A DNA stretch of 64,000 bases from contig NZ_QMIM01000013.1 of assembly GCF_003287355.1 (NCBI RefSeq), positions 1 to 64,000 of the forward strand, given 5' to 3'. The translations under genes and the position numbers were made by a program. Shown in pieces: positions 8,579 to 15,683 of the stretch (position 1 is its first letter; each line of letters begins with the position of its first letter). The stretch is from Halorubrum sp. 48-1-W (lineage in GTDB: Archaea > Halobacteriota > Halobacteria > Halobacteriales > Haloferacaceae). Below the pieces are notes generated by a model. That model worked only from the letters and a program-made list of their open reading frames with translations, searched no databases and was not told the origin of the DNA.

Positions 8579-9322
8579 TTAGGGGATATGGACGTCGTGT
8601 TCGAGCGTCCCGACGCCCTCGACGGTCACCTCGACCGTGTCGCCGTCCGAGAGGGGTCCGACGCCGTCGGGGGTTCCCGTGGCGATCACGTCGCCGGCCT
8701 CCAGGGTCAGGTACGTGGTGATCTCCTCGATCAGCGTCGGCACGTCGAAGATCAGCTGGCCGAGGTGTCCGGACTGTTTCCGCTCGCCGTTCACGTGGAG
8801 CTCGACGCTCGCCTCGTCGGGAACCTCGTCGGGCGTCGCGACAACGGGTCCAAGCGGGGCCGAGTTGTCGAACGCCTTCCCCCGCACCCAGTTCTGCTCG
8901 CGGTTCTGGTCGTCACGGTTCGAGACGTCGTTCATACAGGTGAACCCCTCGACGACGTCCATCGCGTCCTCGGCAGCGACGTCCTTACACGACTCGCCGA
9001 TCACGACGACGAACTCCGCCTCCCAGTCGATCCGGTCTTTCCCCTCGGGGACGGTGACCGTGTCGCCGTGGCCCGCGAGCGCGTTCGGTCCCTTCAAGAA
9101 CAGCAACGGCCGATCCGGCACGTCGTTTCCGAGTTCGGCGGCGTGTTCGGCGTAGTTGCGGCCGATACAGACGATCTTCGAGGGATCTACCGGAGGGAGG
9201 ACGTCGATGTCGGGGTCGTCGAAGTCGTACACGTCGTCGCCGAACGCGACCGTCTCGGTCTCGGGGTCGTAGCGGCCTTTGCGGATCGAGCCGGCCGGGT
9301 CGCGGAACCGTGCGTAGTGCAT
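8579..9322 (-). CDS. Fumarylacetoacetate hydrolase-family protein
   Basis: 247 residues. The N-terminal cap runs to about residue 50. The catalytic fold then starts at KIVCIGRNYAEHAAELG, the family signature. Metal ligands are visible as DWEAEFVVVIG (Glu-x-Glu) and NDVSNRDDQ, with KAFDNSAPLGP and ATGTPDGVG lining the pocket. Family members act on 2-oxo acids (fumarylpyruvate hydrolase, oxaloacetate decarboxylase, HHDD isomerase); the substrate is undetermined. It is a single gene, transcribed away from the repeat array at 9429-9530. Confidence 0.88.
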   Translation of the reverse strand: MHYARFRDPAGSIRKGRYDPETETVAFGDDVYDFDDPDIDVLPPVDPSKIVCIGRNYAEHAAELGNDVPDRPLLFLKGPNALAGHGDTVTVPEGKDRIDWEAEFVVVIGESCKDVAAEDAMDVVEGFTCMNDVSNRDDQNREQNWVRGKAFDNSAPLGPVVATPDEVPDEASVELHVNGERKQSGHLGQLIFDVPTLIEEITTYLTLEAGDVIATGTPDGVGPLSDGDTVEVTVEGVGTLEHDVHIP

Positions 9323-9428
9323 ACTGTGCCATCGAATGTGATAGTTATAACCTCCCGGAATGGCCCCCTTGTTGCCGGCGGAACGGCACGCCGGAGGAAC
9401 CGGCCGTTCTCACCGCTCTCGAACAACC

Positions 9429-9530
9429 GGAGCGTCGACTCCCGATCCGCTACGGAGCGTCGACTCCCGATCTGCCACGGAGCGTCCCCCGATCCGCTAC
9501 GGAGCGTCTCCCGATCCGCTACGGAGCGTC
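9429..9530. repeat. 22-25 bp tandem repeat array
   Basis: Four full units and one partial unit of GGAGCGTC(GAC)TCCCGATCCGCTAC lie head to tail. Two units are 25 bp and two are 22 bp because the GAC is lost. Each unit contains a small TCCG-CTA-CGGA hairpin. The array fills the divergent intergenic region of about 280 bp and holds no gene. Confidence 0.85.
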
Positions 9531-9599
9531 GTCGACCGCGGAAGACGGATCCGCGTCGTCGAAGTTTATTAGCCTCCGTCGAGATGTACCGACCGGACC

Positions 9600-10325
9600 A
9601 TGGACCTCACTTGGCACGGCCACTCGACGTGGCACGTCGTCGTCGACGAGACCGAACTACTGATCGACCCCTTCTTCGACAACCCGAAGACGGACGTCGA
9701 CCCCGAGGAACTCGACCCGGACTACCTCCTCTTAACGCACGGGCACACGGACCACATCGCCGACGCCGACCGGTACGAGGGCGCGACGGTGGTCGCCACC
9801 CCGGAACTGACGGGGTACGTCCAGGACACCTTCGGCCACGACGAGGCCGTCGGCGGCATGGGGATGAACATCGGCGGCACCGTCGAGTGCGGCGACGCGT
9901 GGGTGACGATGGTACGCGCGGACCACTCGAACGGGATCGACACGGGCTACGGCACCTCCGCGGGGATGCCCGCCGGCTTCGTGATCGGCGACAAGAAGCC
10001 GACCCAGGAGTCGGACCCCGACTGCACCACGTTCTACCACGCCGGCGACACCGGCCTCATGTCCGAGATGGTCGACGTCATCGCGCCGTACCTCGAGCCC
10101 GACGCGGCCGCGTTGCCCGTCGGCGACCACTTCACGATGGGGCCCGCCGGGGCCGGCATCGCCGCCGACTGGGTGGGTGCGGACGTGGTGTTCCCGATGC
10201 ACTACGACACCTTCCCGCCGATCGAGATCGACACCCGGGAGTTCGTCAACGAGGTGAAAGCGGCCGGGGCGGCCGCCGAACCCGTGATCCTGGAGGGCGA
10301 CGAGACGTACACGCTCGAGTCCTGA
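9600..10325 (+). CDS. Metal-dependent hydrolase, metallo-beta-lactamase fold (UPF0173-like)
   Basis: 241 residues. The first turn [13 protein letters not shown] and the metal motif [11 protein letters not shown] (HxHxDH) are clear. Further ligands appear in [20 protein letters not shown] and [10 protein letters not shown]. The size and order match the UPF0173/YtkL-like branch, which are general metal-dependent hydrolases of unknown substrate. A TTTATTAG box at 9564-9571 lies about 30 bases before ATG 9600. It is followed after 74 bases by an OsmC-family gene on the same strand. Confidence 0.9.
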   Translation: MDLTWHGHSTWHVVVDETELLIDPFFDNPKTDVDPEELDPDYLLLTHGHTDHIADADRYEGATVVATPELTGYVQDTFGHDEAVGGMGMNIGGTVECGDAWVTMVRADHSNGIDTGYGTSAGMPAGFVIGDKKPTQESDPDCTTFYHAGDTGLMSEMVDVIAPYLEPDAAALPVGDHFTMGPAGAGIAADWVGADVVFPMHYDTFPPIEIDTREFVNEVKAAGAAAEPVILEGDETYTLES

Positions 10326-10399
10326 GACGGGGCGAATCCGCCCTCGAAACGACCCGTATAGGAAGCTTTACCCCCGCGGGAGCCCACTTCGGAGACGAC

Positions 10400-10798
10400 A
10401 TGTCCGACATCGAGACCACCACCGTCTGTGAGGAGGGCTACGCGTGCACGAGCCAGGTCGGCGACTTCGATCTCCAGATCGACGCCACCGACGAGACCGG
10501 CCCGAACCCGAACGCCGCGCTCGTCGCGACGTACGCCTCCTGTTACATCCCCGCGTTCCGCGTCGGCGGCGGCCAGCGCGGCGAGGACGACCTCGGCAAG
10601 CTCCAGATCGACGCGAGCGCCACGCTGGACGACGAAGACGACCTCGAGTCGATCGTCTTCGACCTCCACGTCGAGGCCGACCTCGACGACGAGACCGCCG
10701 AGGAGATCGTCGCCCGCGGGGAGGACATCTGTCACGTCCACTCGGCGCTGAAAGCGGACCTCCAGGCCGAGATCAACGTCCACTCGGGCGCGTTCTGA
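10400..10798 (+). CDS. OsmC-family protein
   Basis: 132 residues. The OsmC fold is indicated by NPNAALVATYASCYIPAFRV, where the family Cys sits in the SCY motif. A second conserved Cys lies in EEIVARGEDICHVHSALK. These two cysteines form the thiol peroxidase site in OsmC/Ohr proteins, which reduce organic hydroperoxides. ATG 10400 is used because the fold is complete from there. The upstream GAAGCTTTACCCC patch, about 30 bases away, is a plausible promoter, so it may be transcribed separately from the hydrolase before it. Confidence 0.88.
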   Translation: MSDIETTTVCEEGYACTSQVGDFDLQIDATDETGPNPNAALVATYASCYIPAFRVGGGQRGEDDLGKLQIDASATLDDEDDLESIVFDLHVEADLDDETAEEIVARGEDICHVHSALKADLQAEINVHSGAF

Positions 10799-10885
10799 GG
10801 CTCGACGCTCCGCGATCACCCGCTCGAATTTTTTCGATACCGTCCCCCCAGCGAACGGTCCGTACTCTTCCGGAGGCACTCCTCG

Positions 10886-11083
10886 TTACACGTTCGGCCC
10901 GCTCGACGCGTAGTCGACGAGGATACCCGAGGCGGCGTAGCCGACGACGCCGAGGACGACGCCGGCGATCACGGCGACGCCGGGCTCGCGGGCGATGGCG
11001 TACGCTGCGAGGAAGCTCACCATCCCGACTGTGTTGGCACACAGGAGCCGTAAGATCCGGTAACTCGGCTCGACGCTCGACAT
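10886..11083 (-). CDS. Small membrane protein of unknown function
   Basis: 65 residues from ATG 11083 (MSSVEPSYRILRLL); in-frame ATGs at 11104 and 11110 are alternatives. Two hydrophobic segments are seen: CANTVGMVSFLAAYAIA and VAVIAGVVLGVVGYAASGILV. Its size and look are those of short conserved haloarchaeal membrane proteins, with no assigned function. The open frame upstream runs through a tandem repeat array and is not part of the gene. Confidence 0.65.
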   Translation of the reverse strand: MSSVEPSYRILRLLCANTVGMVSFLAAYAIAREPGVAVIAGVVLGVVGYAASGILVDYASSGPNV

Positions 11084-11161
11084 ATCGGCTGGAACGGCCG
11101 ACATGGACATAAACCCCGCACCGGCGCAGACAGCGTGTGCCTCGATATTGGCCGCGACACT

Positions 11162-11266
11162 CTCGACGTCGGCAACGAGAGCCTCGACGTCGACAACGGG
11201 AGCCTCGACATCAACAACGAGAGCCTCGACATCGACAACGGGAGCCTCGACGTCGGCGACGAGCGA
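11162..11266. repeat. 21-bp tandem repeat array
   Basis: Five units of CTCGAC(G/A)TCG(G/A)CAACG(A/G)GAGC lie head to tail; odd and even units differ at the A/G position, implying a 42-bp duplication. All reading frames stay open through it, giving VDVEA- or TSTTGAS-type peptides. It lies between two divergent small genes and is most likely non-coding. Confidence 0.85.
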
Positions 11267-11290
11267 CGCTACAGCCGTTCGGGGTCGTAC

Positions 11291-11300
11291 GTTTATATAT
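11291..11300 (+). promoter_or_regulatory. TATA box of the following membrane protein gene
   Basis: GTTTATATAT lies about 26 bases before ATG 11322 in otherwise GC-rich DNA. This is the expected position for a leaderless transcript and fixes the start of the next gene. Confidence 0.65.
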
Positions 11301-11321
11301 GATATCGCGGCCACCGAGCGT

Positions 11322-11813
11322 ATGCCATCGAACCGACACGGTGCGGGGTCTCCAAAGGAGATGGACGGAGCGGAACGGTCCGACTGCGACGGGATCGGCG
11401 GTCGTTCGACGGGTTCCGACGACGTGACGGGGCCGGTTGATACGGTCGGTGCGGTCGATGCCGGTGGCGTCGCGGACGCCGTCGGGCTCGGGACGGCCCG
11501 AAACGACTCCCGCGTCCCGTCGGGGCGGGAAACGGACGGCTCCGAGCGCTGGGCACGCGTCCTCTCGTCGGTTACGCCGGCAGCGATGGTCGCGGCCGTC
11601 GGGATCCGGGTCGGGTCGGCCGGTCGGCGCTTCGCCCCCGAGGTCGCGGCGCGTCTCGACGGCGTCCCGGTCGGCGTCGACGCCGGGATCCTCTCGGCGG
11701 TCGCGGGGACGGTCCACGGGCTCTCCGTTCTCCTCGCCATCGGTGTCGCCTGTGCGATCGGATGGCTGGTCCTGTCGGCGACCGTTCGTCTCGCAACGAG
11801 CGCGACGCGGTAG
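11322..11813 (+). CDS. Hypothetical membrane protein
   Basis: 163 residues from ATG 11322, chosen because of the TATA box 26 bases upstream. About 90 residues are acidic and Gly/Ser-rich with no recognisable domain. They are followed by hydrophobic stretches TPAAMVAAVGIRV and GLSVLLAIGVACAIGWLVLSATVRL, the latter a clear membrane span. I do not recognise a family. It is likely expressed, given its promoter, but its role is unknown. Confidence 0.55.
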   Translation: MPSNRHGAGSPKEMDGAERSDCDGIGGRSTGSDDVTGPVDTVGAVDAGGVADAVGLGTARNDSRVPSGRETDGSERWARVLSSVTPAAMVAAVGIRVGSAGRRFAPEVAARLDGVPVGVDAGILSAVAGTVHGLSVLLAIGVACAIGWLVLSATVRLATSATR

Positions 11814-11861
11814 TCGGGGGCTCCCGGAACGGCTTTGGATCCGGCGGGGCAACGACCGGAC

Positions 11862-12422
11862 ATGGTCGCGATGGAATCCGACTCCGAACTCGAACGCGAC
11901 GATACAGCTCCCGACTTCGAGCTACCCGGAACCGACGGCGAGACGCACGCGCTCGACGACTTCGGGACGGACGCCCTGCTCGTGGTGTTCACCTGTAACC
12001 ACTGTCCGTACGCGAAGGCGAAGTTCGACCTGCTCAACGACCTGGCCGCCGAGTACGACGACCTCGCGGTGGTCGGGATCAACCCGAACGACGCCGAGGA
12101 GTACCCCGACGACTCCTTCGAGGCCATGCGCGAACGCGTCGCGGACGGGACGATCGCCTACGACGCGTACCTCCGCGACGAGACCGCCGAGGTCGCCCGG
12201 GCCTACGGCGCGGTGTGTACCCCCGACCCGTTCCTGTTCGGCCGGGAGGACGGCGAGTGGCGGCTCCGGTATCACGGCCGGCTCGACGACGCGTTGAACC
12301 CCGACGACGAGCCGACGGAGTTCTACGTCAGGGACGCGGTCGACGCGGTCCTCGCCGGCGAGGAGGTCGCACACCCCGACCGGCCGTCGCGCGGCTGTTC
12401 GATCAAGTGGCCCGGCGAGTGA
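11862..12422 (+). CDS. Thioredoxin-fold redoxin (AhpC/TSA-like)
   Basis: 186 residues from ATG 11862 (a second ATG lies 9 bases on). The fold starts with APDFELPGTDGETHALDDFG, then a CxxC active site in VVFTCNHCPYAKAKFD near residue 50. A substrate-side cis-Pro region follows (GAVCTPDPFLFGR). The arrangement resembles the peroxiredoxin-like/resA-type family common in archaea, which reduces thiols or peroxides in the cytoplasm. The C-terminal RGCSIKWPG is conserved in this group as I recall it. It is a single gene with no obvious partner. Confidence 0.87.
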   Translation: MVAMESDSELERDDTAPDFELPGTDGETHALDDFGTDALLVVFTCNHCPYAKAKFDLLNDLAAEYDDLAVVGINPNDAEEYPDDSFEAMRERVADGTIAYDAYLRDETAEVARAYGAVCTPDPFLFGREDGEWRLRYHGRLDDALNPDDEPTEFYVRDAVDAVLAGEEVAHPDRPSRGCSIKWPGE

Positions 12423-12511
12423 GGTCGGTCGGCTCCCGAGCGGGGTCGGACTCTGGGTGGAGTCCGAGCGTCCCGGCGTGGGTTGAAATGGGTTCCGCCC
12501 GAAGGAAGCAC

Positions 12512-13207
12512 ATGAACATGAAGGAGGTCGGCGAGCCGGAACTCCACGAGATCGACCGCTTCGACCGCGGCGTGGGCTGGATCGCGTATCCGAACGAGGC
12601 GATGGAGCGTGCGAGCCACGCGCTCGCGGTGCCGAACGAGGAGGGCGACGACGACGTGTGGGTGATCGACCCGGTCGACGCGCCGGGCGTCGACGACCTG
12701 CTCGCGGAGTTCGGCTCGGTCGCGGGCGTCGTCGTCGGGTTGGACCGGCACGAGCGCGACGCCGAGACGATCGCGACCCGCCACGACGCGCCCGTCTACG
12801 TCCCCGAGTGGATGACGGGCGTCGTCGAGGGAACGGACGCCACGGTGCGCCGGTTCGGCCGCCGCCTGGCCGACTCCGGCTTCGAGTCGATCCGGATCCG
12901 CGACTCGATGGTGCCGCCCTGGCAGGAGGTCGGCCTCTTCGACGGGGAGACCCTCGTCGTCCCCGAATCGCTGGGATCGGCGTCGTACTTCCGGGGGGAC
13001 CGCGAGCGCCTCGGCGTTCACCCAATGCTCCGGTTCACCCCGCCGCGGACCGCCCTCTCGGGTCTCGATCCCGACCGCGTCCTCGTCGGCCACGGCGTGG
13101 GCGTCCTCGAGAATGCCGGCTCAGCGGTCGAGGACGCGCTCGCGGGGTCCCGACGGAAGGCTCCCGGACTCTACGCGAAGACGCTCCGGTCCGCACTCGG
13201 GATCTGA
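12512..13207 (+). CDS. Degenerate metallo-beta-lactamase-fold protein
   Basis: 231 residues from ATG 12512 (ATG 12518 is also possible). The fold order resembles MBL proteins: a beta-rich start (HALAVPNEEGDDDVWVIDPV), a strand-loop VVVGLDRHERDAETIA where HxHxDH should be, and late segments VVPESLGSA and DRVLVGHGVGVLE. The zinc signature is reduced to LDRHERDA, so metal binding may be lost or altered. It may be a structural homologue with a new ligand. It is followed 8 bases later by a short gene, suggesting an operon. Confidence 0.7.
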   Translation: MNMKEVGEPELHEIDRFDRGVGWIAYPNEAMERASHALAVPNEEGDDDVWVIDPVDAPGVDDLLAEFGSVAGVVVGLDRHERDAETIATRHDAPVYVPEWMTGVVEGTDATVRRFGRRLADSGFESIRIRDSMVPPWQEVGLFDGETLVVPESLGSASYFRGDRERLGVHPMLRFTPPRTALSGLDPDRVLVGHGVGVLENAGSAVEDALAGSRRKAPGLYAKTLRSALGI

Positions 13208-13214
13208 ACGGCCC

Positions 13215-13631
13215 GTGATCCACGTCACCCGCGACCTGCTGACGGTGCTCCTCCACCACGCCGCCGAGCGCGACCCGACCGCGGTGAACCTCCGGCTGTC
13301 GGCGACCCGGGCGGGGGAGTTCGACGCAGACCTCGGGATGGACCCGGAGACGCCCGTGTTGACGCATTTCACGCTCGAGGGCGTCGGTGGTTCGGTGAAC
13401 GCGGTGTTCGGCGTCGACCTCGGAACGCCGGCGGGCCGGGGCGGAGCACGGTTCCTCTCGCACCCGACCGGCCGGCTCGAGCTGTCGAAGACCGACGACC
13501 TCGCCGCGGTCGTCCTCGTCGCGGTCCCGCCGTACGACGACGACAGCGTGGCCGCCTTCGACCGCGCCGGCGACGGGCTCGAGCTGGTCGTCCTCGACGC
13601 GACCCCGCCGGAGGAGTCGGTTCCGGAGTGA
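13215..13631 (+). CDS. Conserved haloarchaeal hypothetical protein
   Basis: 138 residues starting at GTG 13215, seven bases after the preceding stop; the start VIHVTRDLLTVLL fits an opening helix. It has LRLSATRAGEFDADLG and a middle GGSVNAVFGVDLGTPAGRGGARFLSHPTG. It ends with VVLVAVPPYDDDSVAAFDRAGDGLELVVLD. I recall similar short proteins next to MBL-like genes in haloarchaea but know of no function. Closeness to the previous gene suggests co-transcription. Confidence 0.7.
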   Translation: MIHVTRDLLTVLLHHAAERDPTAVNLRLSATRAGEFDADLGMDPETPVLTHFTLEGVGGSVNAVFGVDLGTPAGRGGARFLSHPTGRLELSKTDDLAAVVLVAVPPYDDDSVAAFDRAGDGLELVVLDATPPEESVPE

Positions 13632-13704
13632 GTTGTAGACCTCCCCGATTCGCCCTTCCCCGTGAACCCGAGTTTAAAGACGGCCGAGCGGCTACTGGAC
13701 GGCG

Positions 13705-14031
13705 ATGGCAGCACGCCCACCAGGCGGCGGCGGGTCCACGGAACCGGAGGCGATCGAGTTCGGCATCGCCGCGCTCGACGCTCGGCTCGGGGAGTCGGAC
13801 CTCACCTTTCCCGCGACGAGCCGGGAGATCGTCCGCGCGCTCGACTACCCGGAGATACCCTACGACTCGAAGGGACGAACGCTCGAACTGGCGTCGGCGC
13901 TGGAGGAGGTCCCGCAGTCGGAGTTCGAGAACGAGACGGAGCTACTCGACGCGCTGTATCCCGTCTTCGACGAGGCACGGCGGGGCGGCGGCGGGTTCCT
14001 CGACGGGCTCCGAAACGCCCTTCCCTTCTGA
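13705..14031 (+). CDS. DUF5789-like small haloarchaeal protein
   Basis: 108 residues. After a Gly/Pro-rich N-terminus comes DLTFPATSREIVRALDYPEI, then an acidic helical region (LELASALEEVPQSEFENETELLDALYPVFDEA). The FPATSREI-type motif followed by two helices resembles DUF5789 proteins, which are haloarchaeal and of unknown role. The assignment is from memory of the motif. It is a single gene, convergent with the PRC-barrel gene. Confidence 0.65.
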   Translation: MAARPPGGGGSTEPEAIEFGIAALDARLGESDLTFPATSREIVRALDYPEIPYDSKGRTLELASALEEVPQSEFENETELLDALYPVFDEARRGGGGFLDGLRNALPF

Positions 14032-14054
14032 GCCTGGGTCGTAGAGGACCCGAG

Positions 14055-14360
14055 CTAGGTCGTCTGCTGCTCCGTCTCGACGTCCGGCTCGTCGGTGCCG
14101 GTCTCGAGCCGTTCGATGATGTCGTTGATGAGGATCACGTCGCCGACCGCGCGGACCCAGCGGTAGGGGACGATCACGCCGGTGTTCCCGTCGACGCGCC
14201 CGGCGAACAGCTCGCCGTTGAGCTCGGCCAGCGCCAGTCCGGTCACCGACTGCGTGTCGAGATCGAGGCGGACGTCCTCCACTTCGCCGACGAAGACACC
14301 GTTGTTGGAGTATACCTCTCTGCCGACCAGCGACGTGATCTCCTCGGGAGCAGCGTTCAT
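14055..14360 (-). CDS. PRC-barrel domain protein
   Basis: 101 residues. Almost the whole chain is one PRC barrel: EEITSLVGREVYSNNGVFVGEVEDVRLDLD, then SVTGLALAELN and GVIVPYRWVRAVGDVILI. A charged tail ends in EPDVETEQQTT. PRC barrels occur in RimM and in reaction-centre H subunits. In haloarchaea, small stand-alone versions are common and have been linked to cell-division scaffolding (CdpB-type) or to unknown roles. ATG 14360 is supported by a TATA-like CTTAATAGG about 26 bases upstream. Confidence 0.85.
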   Translation of the reverse strand: MNAAPEEITSLVGREVYSNNGVFVGEVEDVRLDLDTQSVTGLALAELNGELFAGRVDGNTGVIVPYRWVRAVGDVILINDIIERLETGTDEPDVETEQQTT

Positions 14361-14383
14361 GTCCGATACGGTTGCGAGCGCGC

Positions 14384-14392
14384 CTATTAAGG
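14384..14392 (-). promoter_or_regulatory. TATA-like box of the PRC-barrel gene
   Basis: On the minus strand CTTAATAGG lies about 26 bases before ATG 14360, consistent with a leaderless transcript. Confidence 0.55.
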
Positions 14393-14453
14393 GTTCGTTG
14401 TCGAACGACGCCCGTCTGACGCGGAGGGGTCGCGACAACTCAGGCGGGAGAGT

Positions 14454-14523
14454 GTCACGCCGGGAGGACGTGCGTCACGCCGGGAGGACGTGCGTCACGC
14501 TGGGAGGACGTGCGTCACGCCGG
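14454..14523. repeat. 20-bp tandem repeat at the 3' end of the exchanger gene
   Basis: Three full units and a partial of GTCACGCCGGGAGGACGTGC lie in a row. One unit contains the stop and last codons of the minus-strand exchanger gene; the remaining units extend past its end. Because 20 is not a multiple of 3, each unit offers the last residues in a different frame. Confidence 0.85.
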
Positions 14524-15556
14524 CCGTCTCGGCGACGACCCACGCCACGAAGAGCCCGTACGTGACGAGCAGGGAGTACGCTTCGAGGGTCGTCAGCGAC
14601 AGGTCCGTCCGGAGCGTCCCGAAGAGCAGGACCGTCGCGAGCGTGAGGACGGCGAACATCGGCACGGCCGTCGAGAAGTTCACCGGGACCGCGCCGACGA
14701 TGAGCACGCCGACGGGGATGACCACGAGCAGGTCGAAGGTGTTCGACCCGAGGACGTTCCCCAGGCTCGTCGCGCTGTTGTCGTCGCGGGCGGACCGCAC
14801 GCTGACGAGCGTGTCGGGGAGGCTCGTCGCCGCCGCGACGATCGTTATCCCGGCGAGGAACTCGGGGATCCCGAACGTGTGTCCGAGCGACTCGATGGCC
14901 GACACCATCGCCTCGACGCTCACGAGGATGAGGAGGAGCCCGGCAACCAGCATCCCCCACTCGCGGAGGACGGGGACGTCCGTCGGCCCCTCCTCGGCCT
15001 CGTAGTCGCCGGTGTCCTGCCACTGGATGAACAGATAGAGCCCGTAGACGGAAAGCGGGATCACCGCGAGCGGACGGGTGATCGACCCCGTCAGGGTCCC
15101 GCCGTCCGCGCCGCCCGTTCCGCCCGCTCCGGCTGCGACCGGCTCGTAGATGACCGCGAGCGCGAAGGTGATGACGAGCACGGAGACCGCGAGCATGTAG
15201 AACTGCGCCTCCTTGTACACGATCGCTCGGCTCGAGTCGAGGTCGTCGTCGGTCGCGAGCGACGAGAGCGCGGGGACGACGAGGACGTTGAAGATCGCGG
15301 ATCCGACGATCGCCCCGACCCCCATGTCGAAGACGCCGGCGAGCGCGGTGACGACCACGCTCGCGAACTCGGGGAAGCTCGACCCGACCGCGACGACGAC
15401 CGTCCCCTGAACGATCGGCGGGAGCCCGTAGTGCGTCGAGAGCCCCTCCGCGGCCTCCTCGAGCCATCCGCTGCCGAGCCAGATCAGCCCGCTCGCAGCG
15501 ACGACCACGAGGACGTTCACGGCCGTGGTGTCGGGAAGGACGCCTCCGAGGGCCAT
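14495..15556 (-). CDS. Sodium/calcium exchanger (CaCA family) membrane protein
   Basis: 353 residues from ATG 15556 (366 from ATG 15595). The two inverted alpha repeats of the family are clear: VVAVGSSFPEFASVVVTALAG...GAIVGSAIFNVLVV and ITIVAAATSLPDTLVSVRSARDDNSATSLGNVLGSNTFDLLVVIP. An acidic/glycine-rich loop separates the halves. These proteins move Ca2+ or other cations against Na+ or H+ at the cell membrane. The last codons lie inside a 20-bp tandem repeat, so the C-terminus (VTHVLPA) may be a recent addition. Confidence 0.9.
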   Translation of the reverse strand: MALGGVLPDTTAVNVLVVVAASGLIWLGSGWLEEAAEGLSTHYGLPPIVQGTVVVAVGSSFPEFASVVVTALAGVFDMGVGAIVGSAIFNVLVVPALSSLATDDDLDSSRAIVYKEAQFYMLAVSVLVITFALAVIYEPVAAGAGGTGGADGGTLTGSITRPLAVIPLSVYGLYLFIQWQDTGDYEAEEGPTDVPVLREWGMLVAGLLLILVSVEAMVSAIESLGHTFGIPEFLAGITIVAAATSLPDTLVSVRSARDDNSATSLGNVLGSNTFDLLVVIPVGVLIVGAVPVNFSTAVPMFAVLTLATVLLFGTLRTDLSLTTLEAYSLLVTYGLFVAWVVAETAGVTHVLPA

Positions 15557-15683
15557 CGTCTCCGGGGCGATCCACGGGCGAGCGGATGAAACCACCGGTG
15601 TCGGCGTCCCGTCACTCGGTCGTCAGGTCGAGGCGTTCGCCGACCCCGGGGGACTTTTGTCGATCCGAGCGCGAGGGACGCAC

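Noticed and set aside
9429-9530. Possible small CRISPR array
   Set aside because: Units are contiguous without unique spacers and no cas genes are near.
11103-11321. N-terminal extension of the 163-residue membrane protein through the 21-bp repeats
   Set aside because: A TATA box at 11291-11300 lies within the extension and positions the start at ATG 11322.
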